DNA of 28,064 bases, taken from the NCBI GenBank assembly GCA_045637425.1, contig JAZTZL010000045.1, forward strand, positions 1 through 28,064. Direction: 5' to 3'. This document shows, piece after piece, positions 16,916-23,843 of this stretch (position 1 is the stretch's first letter; each line of letters starts with the position of its first letter). The stretch comes from CAJGBR01 sp045637425 (GTDB lineage: Bacteria > Bacteroidota > Bacteroidia > Bacteroidales > Rikenellaceae). The notes below the pieces were generated by a model. That model was not told where the DNA came from, searched no databases, and saw only the letters and a program-made list of their open reading frames with translations. The position numbers were made by a program, and so were the translations under genes.

Positions 16916-17863
16916 CTAATCCCACCAATTATGCAGATGAAACTCCAAATATTTGAACAAGATGCCGTATGCTTTGTAATAACGCATCCTTTGCTTATCG
17001 CCTTGGTCAATAAAGCCTTTATGGTCGTGAAAAATTTTGAATCTATCGACATTGTGCAGGTTCACCCGATAAGGGAAATATTCGTAATCGACACTCTCGT
17101 TACCATCTTTTAGGACTATTTCTATTAGTCGGCAGGCTGTACGCATTGTACTTATCACATAATGTCTATCACGGCAATGCCCGAACTGCTCCCAATATTC
17201 AATCATTCGCTCTATTTTGAATTTCAAGATAAAAAAGATATCCGACCAATCGTAATCACCTCCCCACGGCAGTTTGCGCATAATCATATCGTTTTTTTGC
17301 CTATTGTGCGCTCCAACATAGGCATTCCAATCCTCACGCTCCATTCCGTGGACAAGTTCGTTGTCCCAATTTTTATCCTCCTCTTCCCACTCTTTATTGA
17401 GGCGTTCTCTTTCGGCTTGTCGCTCATCCTCGGTCATCGCCTCAAAGCGGGCACGAGCCTCTTCTCTCTCGCGTACCTCTTTTGTAAGCGGACGGCGATT
17501 TGCCAATTTGAAATAGTAATCCTTGCCCTCTTCTTCTCGTTCTCTTGCTTCGTATGCTACCCGTTCGGTCTGCCACTTATCCTCCAAAGGTTGCAGACGA
17601 GCAATGGTGGCAAGGTCGGCCAATTTCTCATCAAGTTTGCGAAAGCAACAGAAATAGATTTCGCGTGAATGGTGAGGGCTCCACTCATCGCCAATAATAT
17701 ACGCCTGCTCTAACTGCTTGATAATACGCTTTGCTCGGTTTGTTCCAATACAAAATTTATCACTAATAGCCGATACCAATACCGCCTGTCGCTCGACCAC
17801 ATAATGTGCTACCTCGTCAAACAGTGGGTCGCGGCTGTTCCAATCAAAAGTTTTATTATTCAT
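16916..17863 (-). CDS. FtsK gamma-domain protein with a charged coiled-coil and a novel C-terminal domain
   Basis: This 315-residue protein heads the operon. Residues about 9-58 are a second FtsK-gamma-like winged helix (RDPLFDEVAHYVVERQAV and FCIGTNRAKRIIKQLEQAYII), clearly paralogous to the 69-residue protein downstream. Residues about 85-185 are dense in E, R and K and read as a long coiled coil. The last 100 residues (HYVISTMRTACRLIEIVL, YRVNLHNVDRFKIFHDHKG) form a helical domain I do not recognise. A WW-rich C-terminus ends the protein. The ATG at 17863 is about 14 nt from the start predicted from the shared promoter box just upstream. It may be the DNA-binding or assembly subunit of the cluster. 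Confidence 0.72.
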   Translation of the reverse strand: MNNKTFDWNSRDPLFDEVAHYVVERQAVLVSAISDKFCIGTNRAKRIIKQLEQAYIIGDEWSPHHSREIYFCCFRKLDEKLADLATIARLQPLEDKWQTERVAYEAREREEEGKDYYFKLANRRPLTKEVREREEARARFEAMTEDERQAERERLNKEWEEEDKNWDNELVHGMEREDWNAYVGAHNRQKNDMIMRKLPWGGDYDWSDIFFILKFKIERMIEYWEQFGHCRDRHYVISTMRTACRLIEIVLKDGNESVDYEYFPYRVNLHNVDRFKIFHDHKGFIDQGDKQRMRYYKAYGILFKYLEFHLHNWWD

Positions 17864-17883
17864 ACTATTGTAATTTTATAGTG

Positions 17884-17920
17884 CAAAGCTACTGCGCCAC
17901 ACAGACAAAAACGGTCAGAG
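17884..17920 (-). promoter_or_regulatory. Island promoter box 1 (operator plus -7), upstream of the FtsK-gamma operon
   Basis: Minus strand: CTCTGAC, 7 bp, GTCTGTG, 9 bp, TAGCTTTG (ends at 17884). The half-sites and spacing are the same as in the other five boxes. Start predicted near 17877. Confidence 0.8.
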
Positions 17921-18193
17921 TAATTTCAATTCTTGTTGAAGTTGGAGTATTCGCTCGGCACCTGCTTCGAGGTCGTAGCGAAACGACCCCGCAAACGAGC
18001 AGTTGCAGAGCATTTCGATATCGGTTTCGGTTATCGGGCGAGGAAAGCCGCAATCAGCGTAGGGTTGCATCTTGCGCCAAACGGCACTCATTAGCGACTC
18101 ACCCGAGTGGATTTCGAGCAGAGGCTCTCGCTGTGCGAAGCAGTAAAAGAGCATCTCACGATGGAGAGCCTCACGGAGTTCGTCTGTTGTCAT
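17915..18193 (-). CDS. Small protein of unknown function
   Basis: The product is 92 residues, soluble and mildly acidic, with four cysteines (FYCFAQ, ADCGF, LCNCSF). I do not recognise it. Its ATG overlaps the TAA of the metallopeptidase gene by one base (TAATG), so the two are translationally coupled. Its stop lies inside promoter box 1 of the next operon, so the two units are packed with no spare DNA. It may be a partner or regulator of the peptidase. Confidence 0.65.
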   Translation of the reverse strand: MTTDELREALHREMLFYCFAQREPLLEIHSGESLMSAVWRKMQPYADCGFPRPITETDIEMLCNCSFAGSFRYDLEAGAERILQLQQELKLL

Positions 18194-18819
18194 TATAGAC
18201 TAACTTCAATTGCTAATTCCTCTCGATTGGGGGTGTTCTTTAGAATCTCCCTCATCGCTCTTTTGGCACGCGCTACTTTCGCAGTATTACGTAGTTTTAA
18301 ACCAAGTTCTGTATTATGATTGCGGAATTCATACATTTCATCACCACCAACTGGCTTCCCATTTAGAAATAATTGGCGAACAGTTTCCTTACTACAAGGA
18401 TTAATCACTGTTTTTTCGACGATTTCGCCACAAGGTAACAAATTTTCCTCCTGCAGATAAAGAGTACATATTCTCCAAAAATCATTGCTATGATTGGGTT
18501 GTGTAAGATGAGCAAGTTCGTGCAGTATAACCTGTCTCAAAAATCCGACACCATAGAATAGGAGCTCCGGAGAAAGTGTTATTTTCCCACAACCACCTCT
18601 CCCGAGCGCCCCTTTCAACCCATAATTCAAATCCCACTGGCATTTCAATCCGTGACGATCACATACCCGATTAACAATCTCGTCAATATGCTTTACGAGT
18701 GCAATATGCATAGCGACCACATCATCTTTTTGCTCTAACTTCTTTTTAGGAGTAAGCTTGCTAAATTGAACTGCAAACTCGCAACACTCCTCAATTGTCG
18801 AAAATTTCTCTTGTGTCAT
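18193..18819 (-). CDS. YgjP/SprT-like zinc metallopeptidase
   Basis: The sequence ILHELAHLTQPNHSNDFW holds H100-E-x-x-H104 with a third histidine at H110, followed by the FW pair typical of YgjP (DUF45)/SprT-like peptidases. The rest has no signal peptide or membrane segment, so it is cytoplasmic. SprT-like proteases are known for DNA-protein crosslink repair in other lineages; whether that applies here is only a guess. The gene heads a two-gene operon with the small cysteine-containing protein and has island promoter box 2 upstream. The ATG at 18819 lies about 20 nt after the predicted transcript start. Confidence 0.72.
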   Translation of the reverse strand: MTQEKFSTIEECCEFAVQFSKLTPKKKLEQKDDVVAMHIALVKHIDEIVNRVCDRHGLKCQWDLNYGLKGALGRGGCGKITLSPELLFYGVGFLRQVILHELAHLTQPNHSNDFWRICTLYLQEENLLPCGEIVEKTVINPCSKETVRQLFLNGKPVGGDEMYEFRNHNTELGLKLRNTAKVARAKRAMREILKNTPNREELAIEVSL

Positions 18820-18844
18820 AATTGTTTTGATTTTGATTATGCGA

Positions 18845-18881
18845 CAAAAGTAAAACCCCTCTCTGCCATATCTTGTCAGAG
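18845..18881 (-). promoter_or_regulatory. Island promoter box 2, upstream of the metallopeptidase operon
   Basis: Minus strand: CTCTGAC, 7 bp, GGCAGAG (a perfect inverted repeat except one base), 9 bp, TACTTTTG (ends at 18845). The repeat extends outward into CCTCTCTG/CAGAGAGG. The same stem lies 41 bp after the DraG-like stop and could also act as its terminator. Confidence 0.82.
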
Positions 18882-18921
18882 AGGGGGAACTTCAAAAATT
18901 TCTAATCTTATTATTCTATTA

Positions 18922-19725
18922 CTATATCATTTTCTGAGTAAATATATCTATAACTCTTCGTAAATCACTCGGTACTTTATTATAAGTAAAATCGTATAAA
19001 TAGTCTGGAATCTCCTTATAATATGCGACTGCAACTGCACCCGTAATAGCTCCCATTGTATCTGCATCTCCACCCAATGAGATTGTCAGTCTAATAGCAT
19101 CTTCATAATCTTTGCTTTCCAAGAATGCAATTAATGCTTGCGGAACTGTTTCTTGACAACTATCCTCAAAATGGTATGTTTCGCGAATCTCATCACACGA
19201 TCGGTCCAAGTTATATTCAAATTCCGTGGCAATATATTCTCGAATATACGCCTTACTCTTTCCATTGCGTGCCAAAAAGATTGCTGCCGCAACAGCTTGC
19301 GCTCCTTTAATACCTTCGGGGTGGTTATGCGTTATCTCTGCTGAGATTTTTGCAACACGTAAAGTCTCTTCAAGTGTCGCAAATGCAAAGCCGACAGGAG
19401 ACACGCGCATTGCAGAGCCATTGCCCCACGAATTGTAAGCACCCATCTCCTCGCGATAAAGCCAAGTGGTAAACGTACCACCATACCCACCCATTGGGAA
19501 ACGATATTTATTTCCCCAATAGCGCATATACTTTGCCAAATCACTATGGCTGAGAGTTTGAGAATTTAAAATCCAGTCGGCCACAGCTAAGGTCATTATC
19601 GAATCATCGGTAAATTCCATTCTTTCATCCAGAATCGGGAAGTCGTAGTTTTTGATTGAATCGAATTCATAAATTGAGCCTATGGTATCACCCACAATAG
19701 CTCCCATAATAGATGCTTTTTTCAT
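18922..19725 (-). CDS. DraG-type ADP-ribosylglycohydrolase
   Basis: These enzymes remove ADP-ribose from proteins or small substrates using two Mg ions. The family landmarks are all present: GAIVGDTIGSIYEF at 8-21, EFTDDSIMTLAVADW with the metal-binding TDD at 39-41, GNGSAMRVSPVG in the middle, HNHPEGIKGAQAVAAA, and the C-terminal metal site SLGGDADTMGAITGAVA. The length of 267 fits. It is the last gene of the WYL/glycosylase-like operon, 28 bp after the PLD-like gene. The active-site residues look intact. The substrate is unknown: it could reverse host ADP-ribosylation or act on a nucleotide signal. Confidence 0.88.
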   Translation of the reverse strand: MKKASIMGAIVGDTIGSIYEFDSIKNYDFPILDERMEFTDDSIMTLAVADWILNSQTLSHSDLAKYMRYWGNKYRFPMGGYGGTFTTWLYREEMGAYNSWGNGSAMRVSPVGFAFATLEETLRVAKISAEITHNHPEGIKGAQAVAAAIFLARNGKSKAYIREYIATEFEYNLDRSCDEIRETYHFEDSCQETVPQALIAFLESKDYEDAIRLTISLGGDADTMGAITGAVAVAYYKEIPDYLYDFTYNKVPSDLRRVIDIFTQKMI

Positions 19726-19753
19726 ATCTAAAATAGGTCTTACTAGTTTCGAG

Positions 19754-20266
19754 TTATTTTATTCTGTCGCCGCAGTATGCCTTGCGTTTGCAGGTTTTAC
19801 AGTGCTCACCCGACCACACAGCATTGAAATGGTCGGCTGCGGCATCTACCAGTGAGAGATCATCAGTCAAAATACCCGCCTCAAAGTTTCGCTTGCCGTC
19901 GGACTTCATTCCAATGCCTGCACCCGTAAGGTTTGCCGAGCCGATATATACCACCTCGCAATCAAAAATCATCATCTTGAAATGGACTCTCGGACAGAGT
20001 TTGCGTTGCAACTTCCGTATTAGTGCAGGATACTTATCGAAATCCTCACGGAAGTTCGGTCCTGGCTCTTTGGCGTGAAGCAATCGTACCTCCACACCAC
20101 GCCTTACAAGTAGGTCCAACACTGCAAGGAACGGCTCACGCCCCGCCCCAACCTTTACATAGAGATCCTTGATATCGGCCGTACCAATCACCAGCGAATG
20201 CTTTACACTCGCCACCCGCGCCAGCACCTCGTTGTAGTGCGCTATGTCCGCAATGTAGGTGGTCAT
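19754..20266 (-). CDS. Phospholipase-D-superfamily protein (single HKD motif)
   Basis: The single HKD motif is HFKMMIFD (H95, K97, D102), followed by VYIGSANLTGAGI near 106-118, the usual PLD second strand. The N-terminal 60 residues have a TADI...FLAVLDLLVRRGVEVRLLHA Rossmann-like pattern. With one motif the enzyme should act as a dimer, as the Nuc/BfiI class of PLD nucleases does. The C-terminus carries a cysteine cluster (HCKTCKRKAYC) that may bind zinc. The ATG overlaps the TAA of the upstream gene by one base (TAATG). A nuclease role is more likely than lipid hydrolysis given the neighbours, but this is inference. Confidence 0.82.
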   Translation of the reverse strand: MTTYIADIAHYNEVLARVASVKHSLVIGTADIKDLYVKVGAGREPFLAVLDLLVRRGVEVRLLHAKEPGPNFREDFDKYPALIRKLQRKLCPRVHFKMMIFDCEVVYIGSANLTGAGIGMKSDGKRNFEAGILTDDLSLVDAAADHFNAVWSGEHCKTCKRKAYCGDRIK

Positions 20267-21084
20267 TAAATTCCTAATAGTTCTTTTGCAGTATCACCTA
20301 AATAAGGTAAAACTCCTTCACGAAAAGCCCTTGTTTTGCGTCGTGCACTTGGGTGGCTTGTCCAAATAATTTTGGTTGGGTATTTCTCTAATTCGAAAAC
20401 TGTTGCAAACTCATTAGACTCTATCTCTTTTGCGCCTAATCCTTCAAGGATATCCATTCTCTTACCTCGTTCGCCTAAAACTATCACTAAATCTGGAGTA
20501 TCATAAGCCTTGAATAATGTTTCAAACCGCTCCATTTTCTGAACATAGGAGCGTAAATCCTTAACAAACTTCTTATCTATTTTCTCGTATCCTTTGAGTG
20601 CTCCTAACCAACCCTTTTTTACCTCTACCAAAGAGAGGTTTCCGTAAGCCGCACCTTCCAAAATATCATAGTGTGTCTGCTCGAAATCGGTAACATTAAC
20701 CCATTCGCCTGTCACAATGTAGATGTAGAGCTTTTGACAGAATGGCCAAAAGCGAGACATATGATTACATCTCCAAGAGGTATTCTTATCAAGGCTGTGG
20801 AGGTCTGTTCCATCTTGATTTTCCCCTTGTACAGATACCACCTTGGTATTCTTCTCCAAATAACAATCAATGTCATTATTGTTATAATCAGTCAGCATCT
20901 CCGATGTTTTAATCCAACCAGCTGTATCGATACCGACGAAGAATATCTTCTTCTCGGCCTTAGCATAGTTGTTGAATGTGTAAGGAATGAAGATTCCAGA
21001 TTCGGGATGAAACTCGTTGGGGATTTGTTGTAGTTTTTCGCAAAACTCTGAAACAAACTTTCGGTAGAAATCTTTGTTGATCAT
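20266..21084 (-). CDS. Uracil-DNA-glycosylase-superfamily-like protein A
   Basis: Not a family I can name. Three UDG-superfamily-like elements appear in order: a first strand and loop KKIFFVGIDTAGW at 45-57 (like the GExPG loop), a later strand PDLVIVLGERG (like kPkvivaLG), and IIWTSHPSARRKTRAF, with HPS at 244-246 in the place of the minor-groove-intercalation HPS loop. The 272-residue length is larger than typical UDGs because of an insert around 75-180. The first-loop acidic residue is D53 instead of the usual E. It could be a base-excision enzyme or a non-catalytic nucleobase sensor. It sits 11 bp after the WYL gene and overlaps the PLD gene by one base. Confidence 0.55.
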   Translation of the reverse strand: MINKDFYRKFVSEFCEKLQQIPNEFHPESGIFIPYTFNNYAKAEKKIFFVGIDTAGWIKTSEMLTDYNNNDIDCYLEKNTKVVSVQGENQDGTDLHSLDKNTSWRCNHMSRFWPFCQKLYIYIVTGEWVNVTDFEQTHYDILEGAAYGNLSLVEVKKGWLGALKGYEKIDKKFVKDLRSYVQKMERFETLFKAYDTPDLVIVLGERGKRMDILEGLGAKEIESNEFATVFELEKYPTKIIWTSHPSARRKTRAFREGVLPYLGDTAKELLGI

Positions 21085-21095
21085 AAATCTCTTTT

Positions 21096-22019
21096 TTACT
21101 TTTTATACATCTTAAATTTATACTCTTCGTTTGGTTGTGCGTACTCGACGATACCCTCCTCGCGGACTTTTGCAATAAGCGTTGCCGGTGCAAGCACCTC
21201 CGTCGTTGCTCCCATCGACAAAATTTTCTGCCTAAAATCAAACGACGGGCAGAGACGGTACTCAAAAATCGAATACTCATCGTTACGCTCTACCTCCACC
21301 TGAGTGTGGTGCAGAGGCAGAGTCCGGAGATATTTACTCTGCCACGAATCAACCTTCAACGCCACTGGCTCGATATCGAAATCATTATCGCTGATAATAA
21401 TACCATAGTAGTCCTCAAAGAATTTTGCCACATCGAACTTCTTGGGTAGTTTGAATTTGCGCTCGGTTGGCTCTAACGCCTTGATGCGGTCAAGGGAGTA
21501 GATACGCAGCTTATCGCTCATTCCGAGCATATACCACCTCTGCTCAAATAGTTTTACGCAGTATGGCTCCACCTTAAAGGTTGAGGGCTCCGATTTTCCG
21601 AAACTTTGGTAGGTCATCGAGAGTGCCACGCTTTCACGCATCGCATCGACAATGGTTGTCAGGTGCTGCTGCCCTGAAGGTACTTCTTCCAAAAGAATGC
21701 GGTTTTTGAGATCTTGACTCTCGTGTAAAATGTTATTGACCGAAAAGGTCTGTATAAGCCACTTGCGCATACCCATATTGTCGATACCCTCACGATCAGC
21801 AATCACATAACCTCGTTGTGTGCGACTATACTTTATCTCGATATCGAACAACTCCTCTACAGCATCGGTGTAGCGATGAAACTGACGCTCCGAAAGCTCC
21901 TCGCCACGCCCAAAATGCGACTCAAAACGGTGTTGAATCTCTTCAAGAGTGATAGGCCCTCGGCTATATATTGTCGTCACAAACCATACATAGCGATTGA
22001 TAAGTCCTGCGGTACTCAT
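21096..22019 (-). CDS. WYL-domain transcriptional regulator
   Basis: WYL-domain regulators sense a ligand (often a nucleic acid or nucleotide) and control stress, repair or defence genes. Residues about 1-75 form a winged helix-turn-helix (LINRYVWFVTTI, ITLEEIQHRF, SERQFHRYTDAVEELFDIEIKY). The WYL domain spans about 125-205, with QRWYMLGMSDKLRIYSLDRI at 161-180. A WCX-like C-terminal domain follows (EPVALKVDSW, FDFRQKILSMG). The length of 307 is typical. Its ATG overlaps the upstream stop by 4 nt (ATGA). It is the only evident transcription factor in the island and the best candidate to bind the six shared promoter boxes. Confidence 0.85.
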   Translation of the reverse strand: MSTAGLINRYVWFVTTIYSRGPITLEEIQHRFESHFGRGEELSERQFHRYTDAVEELFDIEIKYSRTQRGYVIADREGIDNMGMRKWLIQTFSVNNILHESQDLKNRILLEEVPSGQQHLTTIVDAMRESVALSMTYQSFGKSEPSTFKVEPYCVKLFEQRWYMLGMSDKLRIYSLDRIKALEPTERKFKLPKKFDVAKFFEDYYGIIISDNDFDIEPVALKVDSWQSKYLRTLPLHHTQVEVERNDEYSIFEYRLCPSFDFRQKILSMGATTEVLAPATLIAKVREEGIVEYAQPNEEYKFKMYKK

Positions 22020-22780
22020 AGTGTTTCCTCTTTATATCCCTGCTCACGCAATGGATTGATGATTAAATTATGTACGATACGACCGCCCCTTTTTCTTGTG
22101 GATGGGTGAGTCAGTTTATACACAGAGGCACCTCCTGCGGCTTGTTTTATCTGCTCGATATCCTCGTTAGTCATTGAGTTAATCGCTTGCAGAATTATAA
22201 TATCAGGGGCAAAACATTTAACCTCCTCGATAAATATTGCAAACTCCTTGTCGTGGTCTATCCAGTTGCGGTCTTGATCGCCAGACTTCCCCTCTCTGAC
22301 TACGGTGACAAATTTATGCAGATTGGTCAATGCAATAGTGTGTGCAATCTCTGCAATCTGCGAAGCGCTCAACATCTTCAATGCCCAATGTGCCGTTCTG
22401 TCGCACATCGATTCTTCCCACATATCCTTGAATTTGTCGCATTTTCTCAACAGATAGAGTGCAGTCATATATGTTCCTGCAAGATGGGCATGATATTTTC
22501 CTGTCATACAATTCTTTCGCTTGGAGTCAAAATCGTGGAAATATAACGGTGTGCCGTTGATATCTTTAGCGTTATCGTTTACACATTCATCACTGCCAAT
22601 ATCCTCGCCAACAATCAAAATCTTGGAATAGAACTTGCCATAATCATTCCCAATAAATGGCATTCCCGAGAAACGCTTCTTGCCATTTGGCAATAATCCC
22701 GTTTCTTTATCAAATCCAATCGCTTTGGAAAAATCCTCAACCAGAATTTTATGAATTGCTCTATGAAGTATTTTGCTCAT
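22016..22780 (-). CDS. Uracil-DNA-glycosylase-superfamily-like protein B
   Basis: This 254-residue protein keeps UDG-superfamily elements better than protein A: SKILIVGEDIGSDE with GEDIGSDE at 58-65 (compare GExPGxxE of family 4/5 UDGs), IALTNLHKF near 150, FAPDIIILQAIN near 190 (the strand before the second loop), and YKLTHPSTRKRGGRIVHNLI with HPS at 225-227. The middle has an HAHLAGTYMTALYLL helix. It is not a copy of protein A; the two share only the fold-level pattern. It lies between a small membrane protein and the WYL regulator. A glycosylase that recognises modified bases, or a degenerate sensor, are both possible. Confidence 0.6.
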   Translation of the reverse strand: MSKILHRAIHKILVEDFSKAIGFDKETGLLPNGKKRFSGMPFIGNDYGKFYSKILIVGEDIGSDECVNDNAKDINGTPLYFHDFDSKRKNCMTGKYHAHLAGTYMTALYLLRKCDKFKDMWEESMCDRTAHWALKMLSASQIAEIAHTIALTNLHKFVTVVREGKSGDQDRNWIDHDKEFAIFIEEVKCFAPDIIILQAINSMTNEDIEQIKQAAGGASVYKLTHPSTRKRGGRIVHNLIINPLREQGYKEETL

Positions 22781-22811
22781 AGTTATATATAATTTTAGGT
22801 AAAGTTACAAA

Positions 22812-23054
22812 TTATAATCGAATCCAACGCTCTGGTGAGGATAAAAAGTGTATCGCCAATGCACCGATAATTACGCCGACCACGACCGCAATAGTGATGT
22901 GAATGCGTTGTTTGCGCTTGTTTTGCGGGAACGAATCAGCCGCACGACCCCATAAATCGGCAGGGTCACACGGCTGATTTATAATACTTTGTCGCAACTG
23001 CTCACTAAATGGCAACTGCTCTTGATTTTGATTCTGAGGTTTCTTTTGCTCCAT
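22812..23054 (-). CDS. Small single-span membrane protein
   Basis: The 80-residue product has a polar, Gln-rich N-terminal half and one transmembrane segment near residues 50-68 (ITIAVVVGVIIGALAIHFL), preceded by KRKQR, so the N-terminus should face the cytoplasm. I do not recognise it. The ATG at 23054 (MEQKKPQNQ) is chosen over one 39 bp upstream because the upstream one falls before the transcript start predicted from promoter box 3. The glycosylase-like gene B follows after 31 bp, so this gene probably opens the six-gene operon. A membrane-bound effector or anchor would fit, without proof. Confidence 0.7.
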   Translation of the reverse strand: MEQKKPQNQNQEQLPFSEQLRQSIINQPCDPADLWGRAADSFPQNKRKQRIHITIAVVVGVIIGALAIHFLSSPERWIRL

Positions 23055-23076
23055 AATTTTTGATTTTGATTTTATG

Positions 23077-23113
23077 CAAAGGTATGGCCACAAACTGACA
23101 AATTAAGTCAGAG
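23077..23113 (-). promoter_or_regulatory. Island promoter box 3, upstream of the six-gene WYL/glycosylase-like operon
   Basis: Minus strand: CTCTGAC, 7 bp, GTCAGTT, 9 bp, TACCTTTG (ends at 23077). Start predicted near 23070, 16 nt before the ATG. The box would control the WYL gene itself. Confidence 0.82.
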
Positions 23114-23174
23114 GTAAGCTTGATAAACAGAAAAGAGGAGTCGATTACTCAACCCCTCTGTGTGTTCAAAATGG

Positions 23175-23696
23175 CTAACCTATAATTTCCTCAACCAACT
23201 CGTCAAATCGCTTCTCTACAAGTTCGTCCCAAAGATTAGAACCTTGAAAATGTTCAGCCGGAATAAACTCTTTGTATCTCTCCAAGAAATCGGGCGTGTA
23301 TAGTTCCTCGCTACGCCAACGATTGATAATGCACTCCCAATCCCACTTGTCAGTAAATTTATCGAGCAGGGCATACGAGAGTTTCAGATTGCTGTTGTCT
23401 GACAACTCGTGCCAATCCCACTTATCGGCAAACTGCTCGATAATCTTTGGAGTAAGCAACTTTTCAGGGGCATTACCCGATAACTCTTTCCAATCGATAT
23501 AATTCTTGAAATTTTCAAGAATCGATGCCGTCCAAAGCATTTCGTAATTGCAGGACAACGCCTCCCAGTCAATCTCACTGCGATACTTTTGGAGCAACTC
23601 TTCATTCCACTTAAACTCGCGTGATAGCTTTTTCCACGCCTCTTTGTTCAACTCTTGAGCGATAATTGCATCTCCAAAACTTTTTCTTGTTTCCAT
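23175..23696 (-). CDS. Tandem-repeat protein with about 25-residue W-x-x-L-S units
   Basis: I do not recognise the family. The 173-residue product is built of five imperfect units of 25-26 residues. Each starts with (D)W-x-x-L-S-x-N (DWEALSCN, DWKELSGN, DWHELSDN, and the looser DWECIINR and AWKKLSRE) and ends in a helix of the type IIEQFADKW. It is acidic, cytoplasmic and probably all-helical, with a likely role in protein binding. The ATG at 23696 is chosen because an upstream ATG at 23741 lies inside the -7 box of promoter box 4. It is transcribed alone and is divergent from the SLOG gene. Confidence 0.72.
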   Translation of the reverse strand: METRKSFGDAIIAQELNKEAWKKLSREFKWNEELLQKYRSEIDWEALSCNYEMLWTASILENFKNYIDWKELSGNAPEKLLTPKIIEQFADKWDWHELSDNSNLKLSYALLDKFTDKWDWECIINRWRSEELYTPDFLERYKEFIPAEHFQGSNLWDELVEKRFDELVEEIIG

Positions 23697-23738
23697 AAAT
23701 TTGTGTTTTAAATGGTTTGTAATGTTTGTTTGACGATG

Positions 23739-23775
23739 CAAAGTTGAGGATTTACTCTGCCATATTGCGTCAGAG
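23739..23775 (-). promoter_or_regulatory. Island promoter box 4, upstream of the repeat-protein gene
   Basis: Minus strand: CTCTGAC, 7 bp, GGCAGAG, 9 bp, CAACTTTG (ends at 23739). The -7 box departs from TAnnTTTG only at its first base. It lies 14 bp from the oppositely oriented box 6. Confidence 0.8.
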
Positions 23776-23789
23776 TAAAATTATTTTAA

Positions 23790-23826
23790 CACTGACAGTC
23801 TTTGGCACTTTCAATTCTCACCTTTG
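23790..23826 (+). promoter_or_regulatory. Island promoter box 6, upstream of the SLOG gene (plus strand)
   Basis: Plus strand: CACTGAC, 7 bp, GGCACTT, 9 bp, CACCTTTG (ends at 23826), followed by CA as in most of the others. It is the most diverged copy, but its spacing is identical. Confidence 0.68.
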
Positions 23827-23843
23827 CAGGAAAAATCACAAAT

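Noticed and set aside
17162..17668. 168-codon plus-strand open frame
   Set aside because: It lies wholly opposite the coiled-coil part of the FtsK-gamma fusion gene. Its hydrophobic composition is the complement of the E/R/K-rich minus strand, and no promoter or homology supports it.
22294..22330. Possible seventh box (CTCTGACTACGGTGACAAA) inside glycosylase-like gene B
   Set aside because: The second half-site does not match GKCAG and there is no TAnnTTTG at the fixed distance; it is within coding sequence.
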